A stretch of 17,620 bases of DNA from an uncultured Collinsella sp. (GCA_900548075.1 URJD01000020.1:1-17620); one strand, 5' to 3'. Positions 6,475 through 13,620 are shown, numbered from the stretch's first letter. Notes: generated by a model not told the origin, from the sequence alone. Numbers and translations are program-made.

Positions 6475-7101
6475 ATGAACCTCGTATTGCTCGGAGCTCC
6501 GGGTGCCGGTAAGGGCACCGTCGCACAGGAGCTCGTCGCCGAGTTTGGCGTCGCTCACATTTCCACGGGCGACCTGCTGCGTGCTGCCGTCAAGGGTGGC
6601 ACCGAGCTTGGTATTCAGGCTAAGAAGTACATGGACGCTGGCGAGCTCGTTCCCGACCAGCTCGTGATCGACCTTGTCAAGGAGCGCCTTGCCGCCGATG
6701 ACGCCCAGCAGGGCTTCATCCTCGACGGCTTCCCGCGCAACACCGCCCAGGCTGTGACGCTCGATTCCGAGCTCTCCGCCATGGGTCGTGAGATTGATTG
6801 CGCCCTTCTGGTCGATGTGGCCCCTGAGGTCATTATCGATCGTCTGTCTTCGCGTCGCACCTGCCGCGCCTGCGGTTACACCGGCACCGCCGCCGATGTC
6901 ACCTGCCCCAAGTGCGCCGGCGAGATGTATCAGCGCGACGACGACAAGCCCGAGACCATCAAGAACCGTCTCGACGTCTACGAGAAGTCCACGAGCCCGC
7001 TCGTCGACTACTATCGTGGCCAGGGTCTGCTCAAGTCGGTCAACGGTGACCAGGCTCGCGAGACCGTGTACGGGGATGTCAAAGAGGCTCTCGGTCTATG
7101 A
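6475..7101 (+). CDS. adk: Adenylate kinase with a zinc-type short LID
   Basis: Encodes 208 aa. It catalyses ATP + AMP = 2 ADP in the cytoplasm. The P-loop GAPGAGKGT is at residues 7-15, the AMP-binding helix TGDLLRAAV at 31-39, and DGFPR at 84-88. The LID region (about 122-159) holds C130, C133, C144 and C147, a CxxC-X10-CxxC set suited to a structural zinc. In common zinc LIDs the two pairs are further apart, about X16, so this LID is shortened by roughly six residues. It starts 18 bases after secY and its stop overlaps the map start by four bases (ATGA), a translational-coupling arrangement. Confidence 0.96.
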   Translation: MNLVLLGAPGAGKGTVAQELVAEFGVAHISTGDLLRAAVKGGTELGIQAKKYMDAGELVPDQLVIDLVKERLAADDAQQGFILDGFPRNTAQAVTLDSELSAMGREIDCALLVDVAPEVIIDRLSSRRTCRACGYTGTAADVTCPKCAGEMYQRDDDKPETIKNRLDVYEKSTSPLVDYYRGQGLLKSVNGDQARETVYGDVKEALGL

Positions 7102-7886
7102 TCAAGATTAAGTCTGCAACGCAAATCGAGCAGATGAAGAAGGCAGGAGCGCTATCTAAGATGGCGCTCCGCCACGTTGGAGCCATGGTGCGCCCCGGCG
7201 TTTCGACTTTTGAGCTCGATCAGCTCGCGGAGCAGATTATCCGCATGCATGGCGGCACCCCTGCCTTTAAGGGTTACGGCGGGTTCCCTGGGACCATTTG
7301 CGCATCGATCAACGATGCCGTGGTTCACGGTATTCCCAACCCCGACATGATCCTGCGCGATGGCGATATCATCTCCATCGATACGGGAGCCGTTGTCGAC
7401 GGTTGGGTCGGCGATAACGCATGGACGTTTTTCGTCGGCACCCCCACGCCCGAAGCCAAGGCTTTGTGCGAGGTCACGCGCGATTGCCTTAAGGCTGCCA
7501 TCGAGCAGGCTGTTCCCGGTAACCATATCGGGGACGTCGGTTATGCCGTTCAGTCCCTCGCCGAGTCTCACGGTTACGGCGTGCTTCGTGATTATGTGGG
7601 TCATGGCATTGGCCGCGTGATGCACGAGGACCCCAACGTTCCTAACTATGGAAAGAAGGGGAGGGGCGTTCGCCTCCAGGCCGGCATGGTCATTGCCATC
7701 GAGCCGATGGTTACGATGGGTTCCAACCATGTGAGCACGGGCTCCGACGGTTGGATTGTTACGACCAACGACCACCTGCCCGCCGCGCACTACGAGAACA
7801 CCGTCGCCATTACCAATGACGGTCCGGTGATTCTCACCACGGATGCCCAGGGTGCTTGGTGTTCGCTCCAAGGCGGAGAAATGTAA
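7098..7886 (+). CDS. map: Type I methionine aminopeptidase
   Basis: Encodes 262 aa, normal for bacterial type Ia enzymes, which remove the initiator methionine from new proteins. The five metal ligands are visible: D95 (ISIDTGAVVDG), D106 (VGDNAW), H169 (GHGIGR), E202 (AIEPMV) and E233 (HYENTVAIT); H77 in VVHGIP is the conserved substrate histidine. There is no N-terminal zinc-finger or SH3-binding extension. The start ATG overlaps the adk stop by four bases. A promoter-like region separates it from infA. The secY-adk-map order is conserved in Gram-positive bacteria. Confidence 0.97.
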   Translation: MIKIKSATQIEQMKKAGALSKMALRHVGAMVRPGVSTFELDQLAEQIIRMHGGTPAFKGYGGFPGTICASINDAVVHGIPNPDMILRDGDIISIDTGAVVDGWVGDNAWTFFVGTPTPEAKALCEVTRDCLKAAIEQAVPGNHIGDVGYAVQSLAESHGYGVLRDYVGHGIGRVMHEDPNVPNYGKKGRGVRLQAGMVIAIEPMVTMGSNHVSTGSDGWIVTTNDHLPAAHYENTVAITNDGPVILTTDAQGAWCSLQGGEM

Positions 7887-7910
7887 CAAGTTCCACTTAG
7901 TTGTGGAGCC

Positions 7911-7951
7911 ATTACGAAGTTATTACGATGCGTGCATACGTGTTGTAAAAT
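7911..7951 (+). promoter_or_regulatory. Candidate infA promoter with a tandem ATTACGA repeat
   Basis: TAAAAT at 7946-7951 is a reasonable -10 element; 17 bases upstream lies TTACGA (7923-7928), a weak -35. The sequence ATTACGA occurs twice, at 7911-7917 and 7922-7928, 11 bases apart or one helical turn. The gap between map and infA (104 bases) is AT-richer than its surroundings. A secondary promoter for infA-rpmJ and the alpha operon is plausible, but the boxes are only partial matches. Confidence 0.4.
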
Positions 7952-7990
7952 ACTCAATCGCTGTCGTTTTCTAGAGAAAGATGATTGCTT

Positions 7991-8209
7991 GTGAAGAAGG
8001 AAGACGCAATTGAGCTCGAGGGTACGGTAAAGGAACCGTTGCCCAATGCCATGTTTAAGGTTGAGCTCGAGAACGGTCATTCGGTTCTGTGCAACATTTC
8101 TGGCAAGATCCGAATGAATTACATCCGTATTCTCCCCGGTGACAGGGTTGTCGTGGAGCTTTCCCCGTACGACCTGACCCGCGGCCGCATCACCTATCGC
8201 TACAAATAG
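7991..8209 (+). CDS. infA: Translation initiation factor IF-1
   Basis: Encodes 72 aa, exactly the usual IF-1 length, from GTG 7991. IF-1 is a single OB-fold protein that binds the 30S A site during initiation. The sequence MKKEDAIELEGTVKEPLPNA and the strand FKVELENGHSVLCNISGKIRMNYIRILPGDRV are diagnostic. A TTG at 7985 in frame would add two residues; the spacing to GAGAAAG (7974-7980) is ten bases for GTG and only four for TTG, so GTG is preferred. A 150-base gap follows before rpmJ, larger than in many relatives. Confidence 0.94.
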   Translation: MKKEDAIELEGTVKEPLPNAMFKVELENGHSVLCNISGKIRMNYIRILPGDRVVVELSPYDLTRGRITYRYK

Positions 8210-8359
8210 CGGCACGCATACACGCACTCCATTTCCGACTGCAGGCTTAGCTCAACCTACGGTCGGATTGTGTGTGAAGACCAGCCATAGTTTTAAACGC
8301 CTGCGGCTGGGCGAGTAGATAGTAGGGAAGTAGTTTGAGCGCTACCGAAAGGAAGAACG
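8210..8359 (+). promoter_or_regulatory. infA-rpmJ intergenic leader with two stems
   Basis: This 150-base gap has two possible stems: TCCGAC (8234-8239) with GTCGGA (8262-8267), and CCAGCC (8281-8286) with GGCTGG (8305-8310). Neither is followed by a T run. I see no clear promoter. It may be an alpha-operon leader; in enterobacteria S4 represses the alpha operon through an mRNA structure near rpsM, but no homology to that element is visible here. Confidence 0.35.
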
Positions 8360-8473
8360 ATGAAGGTACGTCCTTCGGTCAAGAAGATGTGCGATAAGTG
8401 CAAAATCATTAGGCGCCATGGCAAGGTCCTCGTCATTTGCGAGAACCCCCGTCATAAGCAGCGTCAGGGTTAA
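8360..8473 (+). CDS. rpmJ: 50S ribosomal protein L36, zinc-binding type
   Basis: Encodes 37 aa: MKVRPSVKKMCDKCKIIRRH and a second half ending HKQRQG. L36 is the smallest protein of the large subunit. C11, C14, C27 and H32 make the zinc-binding set (CxxC-X12-C-X4-H) of the C+ form. The ATG follows AAAGGAAG at 8348-8355. It is followed by rpsM after 14 bases. The order infA-rpmJ-rpsM-rpsK is conserved. Confidence 0.96.
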   Translation: MKVRPSVKKMCDKCKIIRRHGKVLVICENPRHKQRQG

Positions 8474-8487
8474 GAGAGGAGACTACG

Positions 8488-8862
8488 TTGGCCCGTATTA
8501 ATGGTGTCGACCTCCCGCGTGAGAAGCGCGTTGAGATCGGTCTGACCTACATTTACGGCATCGGCCGCACCACTGCGACGAAGATCTGCGTCGAGTGCAA
8601 CGTTAACGTGGATACGCGCGTTAAGGACCTCACCGAGGATGAGGTTAACGCCATCCGCGATTATATCGATAAGAACCAGATCATGGTTGAGGGCGACCTC
8701 CGCCGTGAGCGCAACCAGAACGTCAAGCGCCTTATGGACATCGGCTGCAACCGCGGCCTTCGTCACCGCAAGGGCCTCCCGGTCCGCGGCCAGCGCACCC
8801 ACACTAACGCTCGTACCCGCAAGGGCCCGAAGCGTCAGATCGGTGCTAAGAAGAAGAAATAA
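8488..8862 (+). CDS. rpsM: 30S ribosomal protein S13
   Basis: Encodes 124 aa, normal for S13, a 30S head protein that contacts the large subunit and the P-site tRNA through its basic tail. The start is TTG, with GAGAGGAGA at 8474-8482 and a spacing of five bases; it gives the standard opening MARINGVDLPREKRVEIGLTYI. The helix-hairpin-helix-like YGIGRTTATKIC follows, and the C-terminal RGLRHRKGLPVRGQRTHTNA is the S13 signature. A TTG start on a highly expressed gene is uncommon and may damp translation relative to its neighbours. Confidence 0.96.
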   Translation: MARINGVDLPREKRVEIGLTYIYGIGRTTATKICVECNVNVDTRVKDLTEDEVNAIRDYIDKNQIMVEGDLRRERNQNVKRLMDIGCNRGLRHRKGLPVRGQRTHTNARTRKGPKRQIGAKKKK

Positions 8863-8876
8863 GGAGCGCTAGATAG

Positions 8877-9281
8877 ATGGCTACTGCTAAGAAGAACGTT
8901 CGCGCTGCCCGTCTGAAGCGCGCGGACCGTAAGAACATTTCCGTGGGCCAGGCTCACATTCGTTCTACGTTCAACAACACGATCGTTTCGATCACCGATC
9001 CCCAGGGCAACGTCATTTCCTGGAAGTCGGCTGGCCAGGTGGGCTTCAAGGGCTCCCGTAAGTCCACGCCGTTCGCTGCCCAGATGGCTGCCGAGGCTGC
9101 TGCCAAGCAGGCCATGGAGCACGGTATGAAGAAGGTTTCCGTCTTCGTCAAGGGCCCCGGCTCCGGTCGTGAGACCGCCATCCGCTCCCTCCAGGCTGCT
9201 GGCCTCGAGGTCTCGAGCATCCAGGACAAGACCCCCATTCCGCACAACGGCTGCCGCCCCAAGAAGCGTCGCCGCGTGTAA
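8877..9281 (+). CDS. rpsK: 30S ribosomal protein S11
   Basis: Encodes 134 aa, the usual S11 size with a basic N-terminal extension. S11 lies on the 30S platform and helps shape the mRNA exit region. Conserved blocks are GQAHIRSTFNNTIVSITDPQ (23-42), the GFKGSRKSTPFAAQMAAE stretch, VFVKGPGSGRETAIRSL and the ending PHNGCRPKKRRRV. The start ATG follows AAGGAGC at 8861-8867, which overlaps the rpsM stop, suggesting coupling. rpsD begins 20 bases downstream. Confidence 0.97.
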   Translation: MATAKKNVRAARLKRADRKNISVGQAHIRSTFNNTIVSITDPQGNVISWKSAGQVGFKGSRKSTPFAAQMAAEAAAKQAMEHGMKKVSVFVKGPGSGRETAIRSLQAAGLEVSSIQDKTPIPHNGCRPKKRRRV

Positions 9282-9300
9282 CTGAAAGGATCGTATCAAT

Positions 9301-9897
9301 ATGGCAATCGACAGGACTCCTGTTCTTAAGCGCTGCCGTCAGCTCGGGATCGATCCCGCTGAGCTCGGTTACAGCAGCAAGAAGGAATCTATCCGTCAGC
9401 CCAAGCGCCGTCGCAAGGAATCTGAGTACGGCATGCAGCTGCGCGAGAAGCAGAAGGTCAAGTTCATCTATGGCGTTCTGGAGAAGCAGTTCCACGGCTA
9501 CTTCAACAAGGCCCGCAAGATGAACGGCGTCACCGGTGAGAACCTCATGATCATCCTTGAGTCTCGCCTTGACAACGTCGTCTTCCGTCTTGGCTTTGCC
9601 CGCACCCGCAAAGAGGCTCGTCAGTCCGTCCGTCACGGTCACTTCACCGTGAACGGCAAGCGCGTGGACATCCCGTCCTACCGCGTCAAGGCCGGCGACG
9701 TCGTCGCTGTCGGCGAGAAGTTCCGTGACCTCCTCCCCATCAAGGAGGCCCTGATTTCCTCCGAGCGCTTTGAGGTCCCTGGCTGGCTCGAGGTCGATAT
9801 CGAGAAGCTGTCTGGTAACGTGCTCGCTCTGCCGACGCGTGAGCAGATCAGCGGTGATATCAACGAGCAGCTCATCGTCGAGCTCTACTCTAAGTAG
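9301..9897 (+). CDS. rpsD: 30S ribosomal protein S4, zinc-free type
   Basis: Encodes 198 aa. S4 binds 16S rRNA early in 30S assembly and in some bacteria represses the alpha operon. The N-terminus (MAIDRTPVLKRCRQLGID) lacks the Cys cluster of zinc-type S4: only one cysteine is present, so this is the C- form, although S14 and L36 in the same operon keep zinc ligands. RKESEYGMQLREKQKVKFIYGVLEKQF is typical, and the S4 RNA-binding fold (about 88-140) includes ESRLDNVVFRLGFARTRKEA. ATG follows AAAGGATCG at 9285-9293. rpoA comes after 32 bases. Confidence 0.97.
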   Translation: MAIDRTPVLKRCRQLGIDPAELGYSSKKESIRQPKRRRKESEYGMQLREKQKVKFIYGVLEKQFHGYFNKARKMNGVTGENLMIILESRLDNVVFRLGFARTRKEARQSVRHGHFTVNGKRVDIPSYRVKAGDVVAVGEKFRDLLPIKEALISSERFEVPGWLEVDIEKLSGNVLALPTREQISGDINEQLIVELYSK

Positions 9898-9929
9898 TCC
9901 ATCCGGGCTGCTGAGGCTGGAGGTAATAC

Positions 9930-10871
9930 ATGTCAGAATTCATTAGGCCTCAGGTTCAGGTCGAAGAGATCAACGAGACGTCTGCTCGTGTCTCCGTCGA
10001 GCCGCTCGAGCGTGGCTACGGCGATACGCTGGGTAACTCCCTTCGTCGCGTTCTTCTGTCCTCGCTCGAGGGTGCCGCCGTCGAGGCTATTCAGATCGAT
10101 GGTGCGCAGCACGAGTTCATGACCATCCCTAACATGGTCGAGGATGTCACCGACATCGTCCTGAATGTCAAGGGTCTTGTCTTCAGGGCTCTCGGCACGA
10201 CCGACGAGGCGACCGCCACCATCTCGGTTGACGGCCCCTGCGAGGTCACCGGTGCGGACTTCTTTATTCCGTCCGAGTTTGAGCTGGTCAACCCCGAGCA
10301 GCACATCGCTACGCTCACCGAGGGTGGCCATCTTACCATGAGCATGCGCATCGGCTATGGCCGCGGCTATGTCTCTGGCGAGGCCAACAAGCGCGACAAC
10401 GATCCCATCGGTGTGATCCACGTCGACTCGCTGTACTCACCGGTTTCCCGTTGCGCCAAGCTCGTTGAGGCTTGCCGTGTCGGTCAGCACACCGACTACG
10501 ACCGCCTTGTCCTCGAGATCGAGACCAACGGCTCCATCGCCCCGCGCGACGCCGTGGTCCAGGCTGCCAATATCATCAACCAGCATATGGCTGCCTTTAT
10601 GAACCTTGCCGAGACCCCCGAGGTCGAGGAGGAGGCTTCGATCTTCGCTCCCGAGGTCACCAACGACAACGCCGAGCTGGACAAGCAGATCGAGGATCTG
10701 GACCTTTCCGTCCGTTCCTACAACTGCCTTAAGCGCGCCAGCATTCACTCGGTCCGTCAGCTCGTTGAGTTCTCGGAGAACGATCTGCTTAACATCCGTA
10801 ACTTCGGTGTTAAGTCGATCGAGGAAGTGAAGGACAAGCTTGAGTCCATGGGCCTGAGCCTGAAGGCTTAA
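9930..10871 (+). CDS. rpoA: DNA-directed RNA polymerase alpha subunit
   Basis: Encodes 313 aa, normal length. Alpha dimerises to nucleate RNA polymerase assembly and its C-terminal domain binds promoter UP elements and activators. The N domain (about 1-228) holds the dimerisation motif GYGDTLGNSLRRVLLSSLEG (29-48) and GVIHVDSLYSPV (161-172). An acidic linker (229-248) follows, then the C domain with LDLSVRSYNCLKR; R262 corresponds to the DNA-contacting R265 of E. coli. GVKSIEEVKDKL ends the helix-hairpin-helix. The ATG is preceded by GGAGGTAA (9919-9926). rplQ follows after 30 bases. Confidence 0.98.
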   Translation: MSEFIRPQVQVEEINETSARVSVEPLERGYGDTLGNSLRRVLLSSLEGAAVEAIQIDGAQHEFMTIPNMVEDVTDIVLNVKGLVFRALGTTDEATATISVDGPCEVTGADFFIPSEFELVNPEQHIATLTEGGHLTMSMRIGYGRGYVSGEANKRDNDPIGVIHVDSLYSPVSRCAKLVEACRVGQHTDYDRLVLEIETNGSIAPRDAVVQAANIINQHMAAFMNLAETPEVEEEASIFAPEVTNDNAELDKQIEDLDLSVRSYNCLKRASIHSVRQLVEFSENDLLNIRNFGVKSIEEVKDKLESMGLSLKA

Positions 10872-10901
10872 TGCTTCGCATATTTGAGGAGAAACTAGAC
10901 C

Positions 10902-11369
10902 ATGCGTCACAACGTTAAGAAGGGCCTGAAGCTCGGCACCGATGCGAGCCACACCAAGGCCATGAAGAAGAGCCTGGCCAAGGCCCTCTTCGAGAACGAC
11001 CGCATCAAGACCACCGAGACCCGCGCTAAGGCGCTGCGTTCGGTCGTCGATCCGATCATCACCTGGGCCAAGAAGGGCGACCTGCACTCTCGTCGTCTGG
11101 CCATCGCCAAGCTCGGCGATAAGCAGCTCGTTGCCGAGATCTTCGACAAGGCTGCCCAGGGCATGTGGCAGGACCGCAACGGCGGTTACACCCGCATCAT
11201 GAAGCTCGGCAACCGTAAGGGCGACAACGCTCCTATCGTTATCATGGAGCTCGTCACCGAGCCTTGCATGCCTAAGGCCAAGAAGGCTGCTCCGGCCCCC
11301 AAGAAGGCCGCTGCTCCCAAGAAGGTCGAGGCCGTCGAGGAGGCTCCTGCTGAGGAGACCGCTGAGTAG
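10902..11369 (+). CDS. rplQ: 50S ribosomal protein L17 with extended C-terminal tail
   Basis: Encodes 155 aa. Residues 1-118 are a complete L17 (about 115-125 in most bacteria): MRHNVKKGLKLGTDASHTKA, then KALFENDRIKTTETRAKALR and the end GNRKGDNAPIVIMELV. L17 binds 23S rRNA near the peptide exit tunnel. Residues 119-155 are a low-complexity tail, first Lys/Ala/Pro-rich (AKKAAPAPKKAAAPKK), then Glu-rich (VEAVEEAPAEETAE). Such tails are known from actinobacterial L17 proteins and are probably disordered. The ribosome binding site is TTGAGGAGA (10883-10891). This is the last gene before the main terminator. Confidence 0.96.
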   Translation: MRHNVKKGLKLGTDASHTKAMKKSLAKALFENDRIKTTETRAKALRSVVDPIITWAKKGDLHSRRLAIAKLGDKQLVAEIFDKAAQGMWQDRNGGYTRIMKLGNRKGDNAPIVIMELVTEPCMPKAKKAAPAPKKAAAPKKVEAVEEAPAEETAE

Positions 11370-11395
11370 ACAATCCGTCTGCATAGGCTATATTC

Positions 11396-11426
11396 GAGGG
11401 GTACGTTCGCGTACCCCTCTTTTTTT
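11396..11426 (+). terminator. Intrinsic terminator of the spc-alpha operon
   Basis: GAGGGGTACG (11396-11405) and CGTACCCCTC (11410-11419) form a perfect ten-pair stem with a TTCG tetraloop, followed at once by seven Ts (11420-11426). It is the clearest terminator in the window and lies 26 bases after the rplQ stop. Only 35 bases separate it from the truA ATG. Confidence 0.93.
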
Positions 11427-11461
11427 GTCGCGATACCGTTAATTGTTTGTTGGGAGCGCCC

Positions 11462-12286
11462 ATGACCGCGCCGTCTGATTTCAATTCGATTCCTGAGCTC
11501 GATGCCACGCTTGTATTCTGTGTTGCCTATGATGGCTCGTCCTATAGCGGATTTGCCGAGCAGCCGGGCCAGACGACCGTTGCGGGCGAGTTGCGCCGCG
11601 CTATCGAGACGCTGCTGCGCCGCCCGATCGATCTGACGTGTGCGGGTCGTACCGATGCCGGCGTGCATGCGGTGGCCCAGTACATTAGCGTGCCCGTAAC
11701 GGACGCTGAGCTTGCTCTGACGCGCCGTAGGTGGCTGAGGGCTATGGATGCCCTCCTGCCCAAAGATATCGCCATAAACGAGGTCTACAAGGCCCGTAGG
11801 GGCTTTTCTGCCCGCTTTGACGCGCGGTCCCGTACGTATACGTACCGTATTGCCGATCGCGATGCGCGCCCCGTGCTCTCGCGCGGTGCCGTGTGGTGGC
11901 ATCGCTATCCCTTGGATGTTGAGGCTATGTCTGCTGCCTGCCCCGCACTGCTGGGCGAGCAGGACTTTAAAAGCTTTTGCAAGGTTGCTTCGGCCGTTGG
12001 CAAGCCCACGCATCGCTGCGTGATGCGTGCCGAATTTGGCCATGAGGTTGCGTTTGGCGAGGACATCCTGACGTTCACCATCGAGGGCAATGCGTTTCTG
12101 CATTCGATGGTCCGTACGATCGTGGGCACGCTTGTCGAGATTGGCATGCATCGCCGTGAACCCGAGTGGATGCGCGAGGTTATCGATGCTTGCGACCGCA
12201 CCGCTGCGGGCCCCACGGCTCCTGCCTGCGGCCTTACGTTTATGGGCGTGGATTACGATCCCGCCGAGCTTGTCGTGCTCGACTAG
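11462..12286 (+). CDS. truA: tRNA pseudouridine(38-40) synthase TruA
   Basis: Encodes 274 aa from ATG 11462. TruA converts uridines 38-40 in the anticodon arm of tRNAs to pseudouridine. The catalytic aspartate is D65 in CAGRTDAGVHAVAQ (60-73). Other family blocks are VAYDGSSYSGFAEQPGQ (21-37), FSARFDARSRTYTYRI (about 117-132), DFKSFCKVAS and VRTIVGTLVEIG. A TTG at 11447 in frame would add five residues, but it lies upstream of GGGAG (11452-11456), which serves the ATG. truA after rplQ is a conserved order in Gram-positive bacteria. The strong terminator just before it leaves almost no room for a promoter, so it may depend on read-through. Confidence 0.95.
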   Translation: MTAPSDFNSIPELDATLVFCVAYDGSSYSGFAEQPGQTTVAGELRRAIETLLRRPIDLTCAGRTDAGVHAVAQYISVPVTDAELALTRRRWLRAMDALLPKDIAINEVYKARRGFSARFDARSRTYTYRIADRDARPVLSRGAVWWHRYPLDVEAMSAACPALLGEQDFKSFCKVASAVGKPTHRCVMRAEFGHEVAFGEDILTFTIEGNAFLHSMVRTIVGTLVEIGMHRREPEWMREVIDACDRTAAGPTAPACGLTFMGVDYDPAELVVLD

Positions 12287-12447
12287 GGGAGGGCTCGACG
12301 TGTCGTGCGTCGACACCTGTCATCTGTGGGCTGCGCGTGTGCAACATCTGTTCTTGGCGTGCAATGCAACCGGTGTCTCATTGCTTTTATTGCCGGGGTG
12401 TACCATGAACCACGGTTTGATTCATTGCTGTCGAGAGGACGGATAAT

Positions 12448-13488
12448 TTGGTTCGACGTGGCTCGCATCCGCGACTTTCGGTGATCCTTGTGGTAGAAGG
12501 TTCGTCCAGCTATGCGATGCGTGCGCTCGAGAGTATCCAGAACCAAGACCTCTACGATTTGCAGATTGTCGTTGTCTGCCGCGATGCTGCGCCCGGTGTG
12601 CGCCATTCGCTTCAAGTTGCTGCCGACAGGGACATCCATATTGATTTGATTGACGTCGAGGACGCGACGCGCGGCGCGTGTCTTCGTGCCGGTTTTGCTG
12701 CCTCGCGCGGCTCTCAAATCATCGCCATGAACGCCGATGAGTGGTTTGCTCCGCAATCCCTTTCCAAGATGGTCGATATCGCGTGCGATACTGCGGCAGA
12801 CATAGTGTTCCCCACGGTGTCGCTCGACCGCTATGATGCACATCGAGAACGCCATTCGCGCGTCTTGGATGCTACTCATATTTCCATTGATAGCAAATCA
12901 TCGATGGTGGCCGGGCTGCCTCAGTTGATTTTAGGCGGCTTGGTTGCTCAAGTCTCTGGCGTGATGTATAGCCGTCCGCTGTTTGAGGCATGCCTTTTGT
13001 GCGACAAGGCGTTTCGCACAGTTGGGTTTATGGCATGCGCGCTCTCGCAGGCGCAGCGTGTCTCCGGATGCGGCGACGCTTGTTTCCACGCGGTAGCGCC
13101 TAAGCTTACAGATGCCTTTGATCCCACCATGTATGCCAGGGTATCCGATGACACCCGAGCGCTCGACGAGCTTGCGGACTCACTCTCGGAAGCAGATAGC
13201 GGTGGTCGGCTCAAGCTGGCAAGCCAAAAGTTCTACTTTGTCGGACTGGTCGCCTGCATCGAGAATTTGTGTCTGAGCCCGCATGGGGTGTCGTCAATCG
13301 AGCGTTCCGCCCGCATGCGTGATATGCTCGAGGCGCCTCGAACCCGTCAGATGGTCGCCGCGCTCAAGGACAACCATCGGGGACTCGGTCTGTTGTTTGG
13401 GCCGATCGCCAGCGCTAAGCCCGCGCGCTGCGTGATGTGTACGCATCTGGCAGCTTTTCTTAACCGGACGGGCGCAAAACCCGCCTAA
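12448..13488 (+). CDS. GT2-like (GT-A fold) glycosyltransferase domain protein, altered metal-binding motif
   Basis: Encodes 346 aa. The N-terminal third resembles family 2 glycosyltransferases: RLSVILVVEG (9-18) as the first strand, then MRALESIQNQDLYDLQIVVVCRDA (24-47), and RGACLRAGFAASRGSQIIAMNADEWFAP (75-102), which matches the family's NxGxxxAxGxyixflDxDD block. The metal-binding D-x-D is changed: the residues are N95-A96-D97-E98-W99. The C-terminal two thirds, with several cysteines and no transmembrane helix I can see, are not recognised. The start is TTG with GAGAGGA at 12433-12439, an eight-base spacing; a GTG at 12481 would remove the first strand. The acceptor and sugar are unknown. 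It could be an enzyme with an unusual metal site or an inactive relative. Confidence 0.65.
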   Translation: MVRRGSHPRLSVILVVEGSSSYAMRALESIQNQDLYDLQIVVVCRDAAPGVRHSLQVAADRDIHIDLIDVEDATRGACLRAGFAASRGSQIIAMNADEWFAPQSLSKMVDIACDTAADIVFPTVSLDRYDAHRERHSRVLDATHISIDSKSSMVAGLPQLILGGLVAQVSGVMYSRPLFEACLLCDKAFRTVGFMACALSQAQRVSGCGDACFHAVAPKLTDAFDPTMYARVSDDTRALDELADSLSEADSGGRLKLASQKFYFVGLVACIENLCLSPHGVSSIERSARMRDMLEAPRTRQMVAALKDNHRGLGLLFGPIASAKPARCVMCTHLAAFLNRTGAKPA

Positions 13489-13572
13489 ACGGCTCATTAC
13501 GAAACAAACTTGCATAGAATTGTTTCGAAATGCGTTCTTATACACAAAAGCCTTCAAATAGCGTTAAACTAT

Positions 13573-13587
13573 TCAATCACTGATTGA
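13573..13587 (+). promoter_or_regulatory. Perfect 15-base palindrome before argR, candidate operator
   Basis: TCAATCA and TGATTGA flank a single C, a perfect 7-1-7 inverted repeat 33 bases before the argR start. Just upstream is TAAACT (13565-13570), a possible -10 box, so a protein bound here would overlap the transcription start. It does not match the usual ARG box (two TGAAT/ATTCA halves in an 18-base palindrome), so binding by ArgR itself is only a guess. Confidence 0.4.
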
Positions 13588-13605
13588 TTGTCTCTGCCAT
13601 CTTTT

Positions 13606-13615
13606 GGAGAGAGGG
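13606..13615 (+). promoter_or_regulatory. Ribosome binding site deciding the argR start
   Basis: GGAGAGAGGG ends five bases before ATG 13621. An in-frame start further up at 13588 would put this site inside the gene and add 11 residues not typical of ArgR. Confidence 0.75.
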
Positions 13616-13620
13616 TTTGT

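Noticed and set aside
5173..6558. Long minus-strand open frame (461 codons) opposite secY and adk
   Set aside because: It is the antisense of well-identified genes. The product is His/Asp/Glu-rich nonsense typical of the reverse of GC-rich codons, with no family resemblance.
12299..12317. GTGTCG/CGACAC hairpin after truA as a terminator
   Set aside because: Only six pairs and no T run follows, so termination is not supported.
13588..13620. ArgR start 33 bases upstream
   Set aside because: It would put the strong ribosome binding site inside the coding region and add residues not seen in ArgR.
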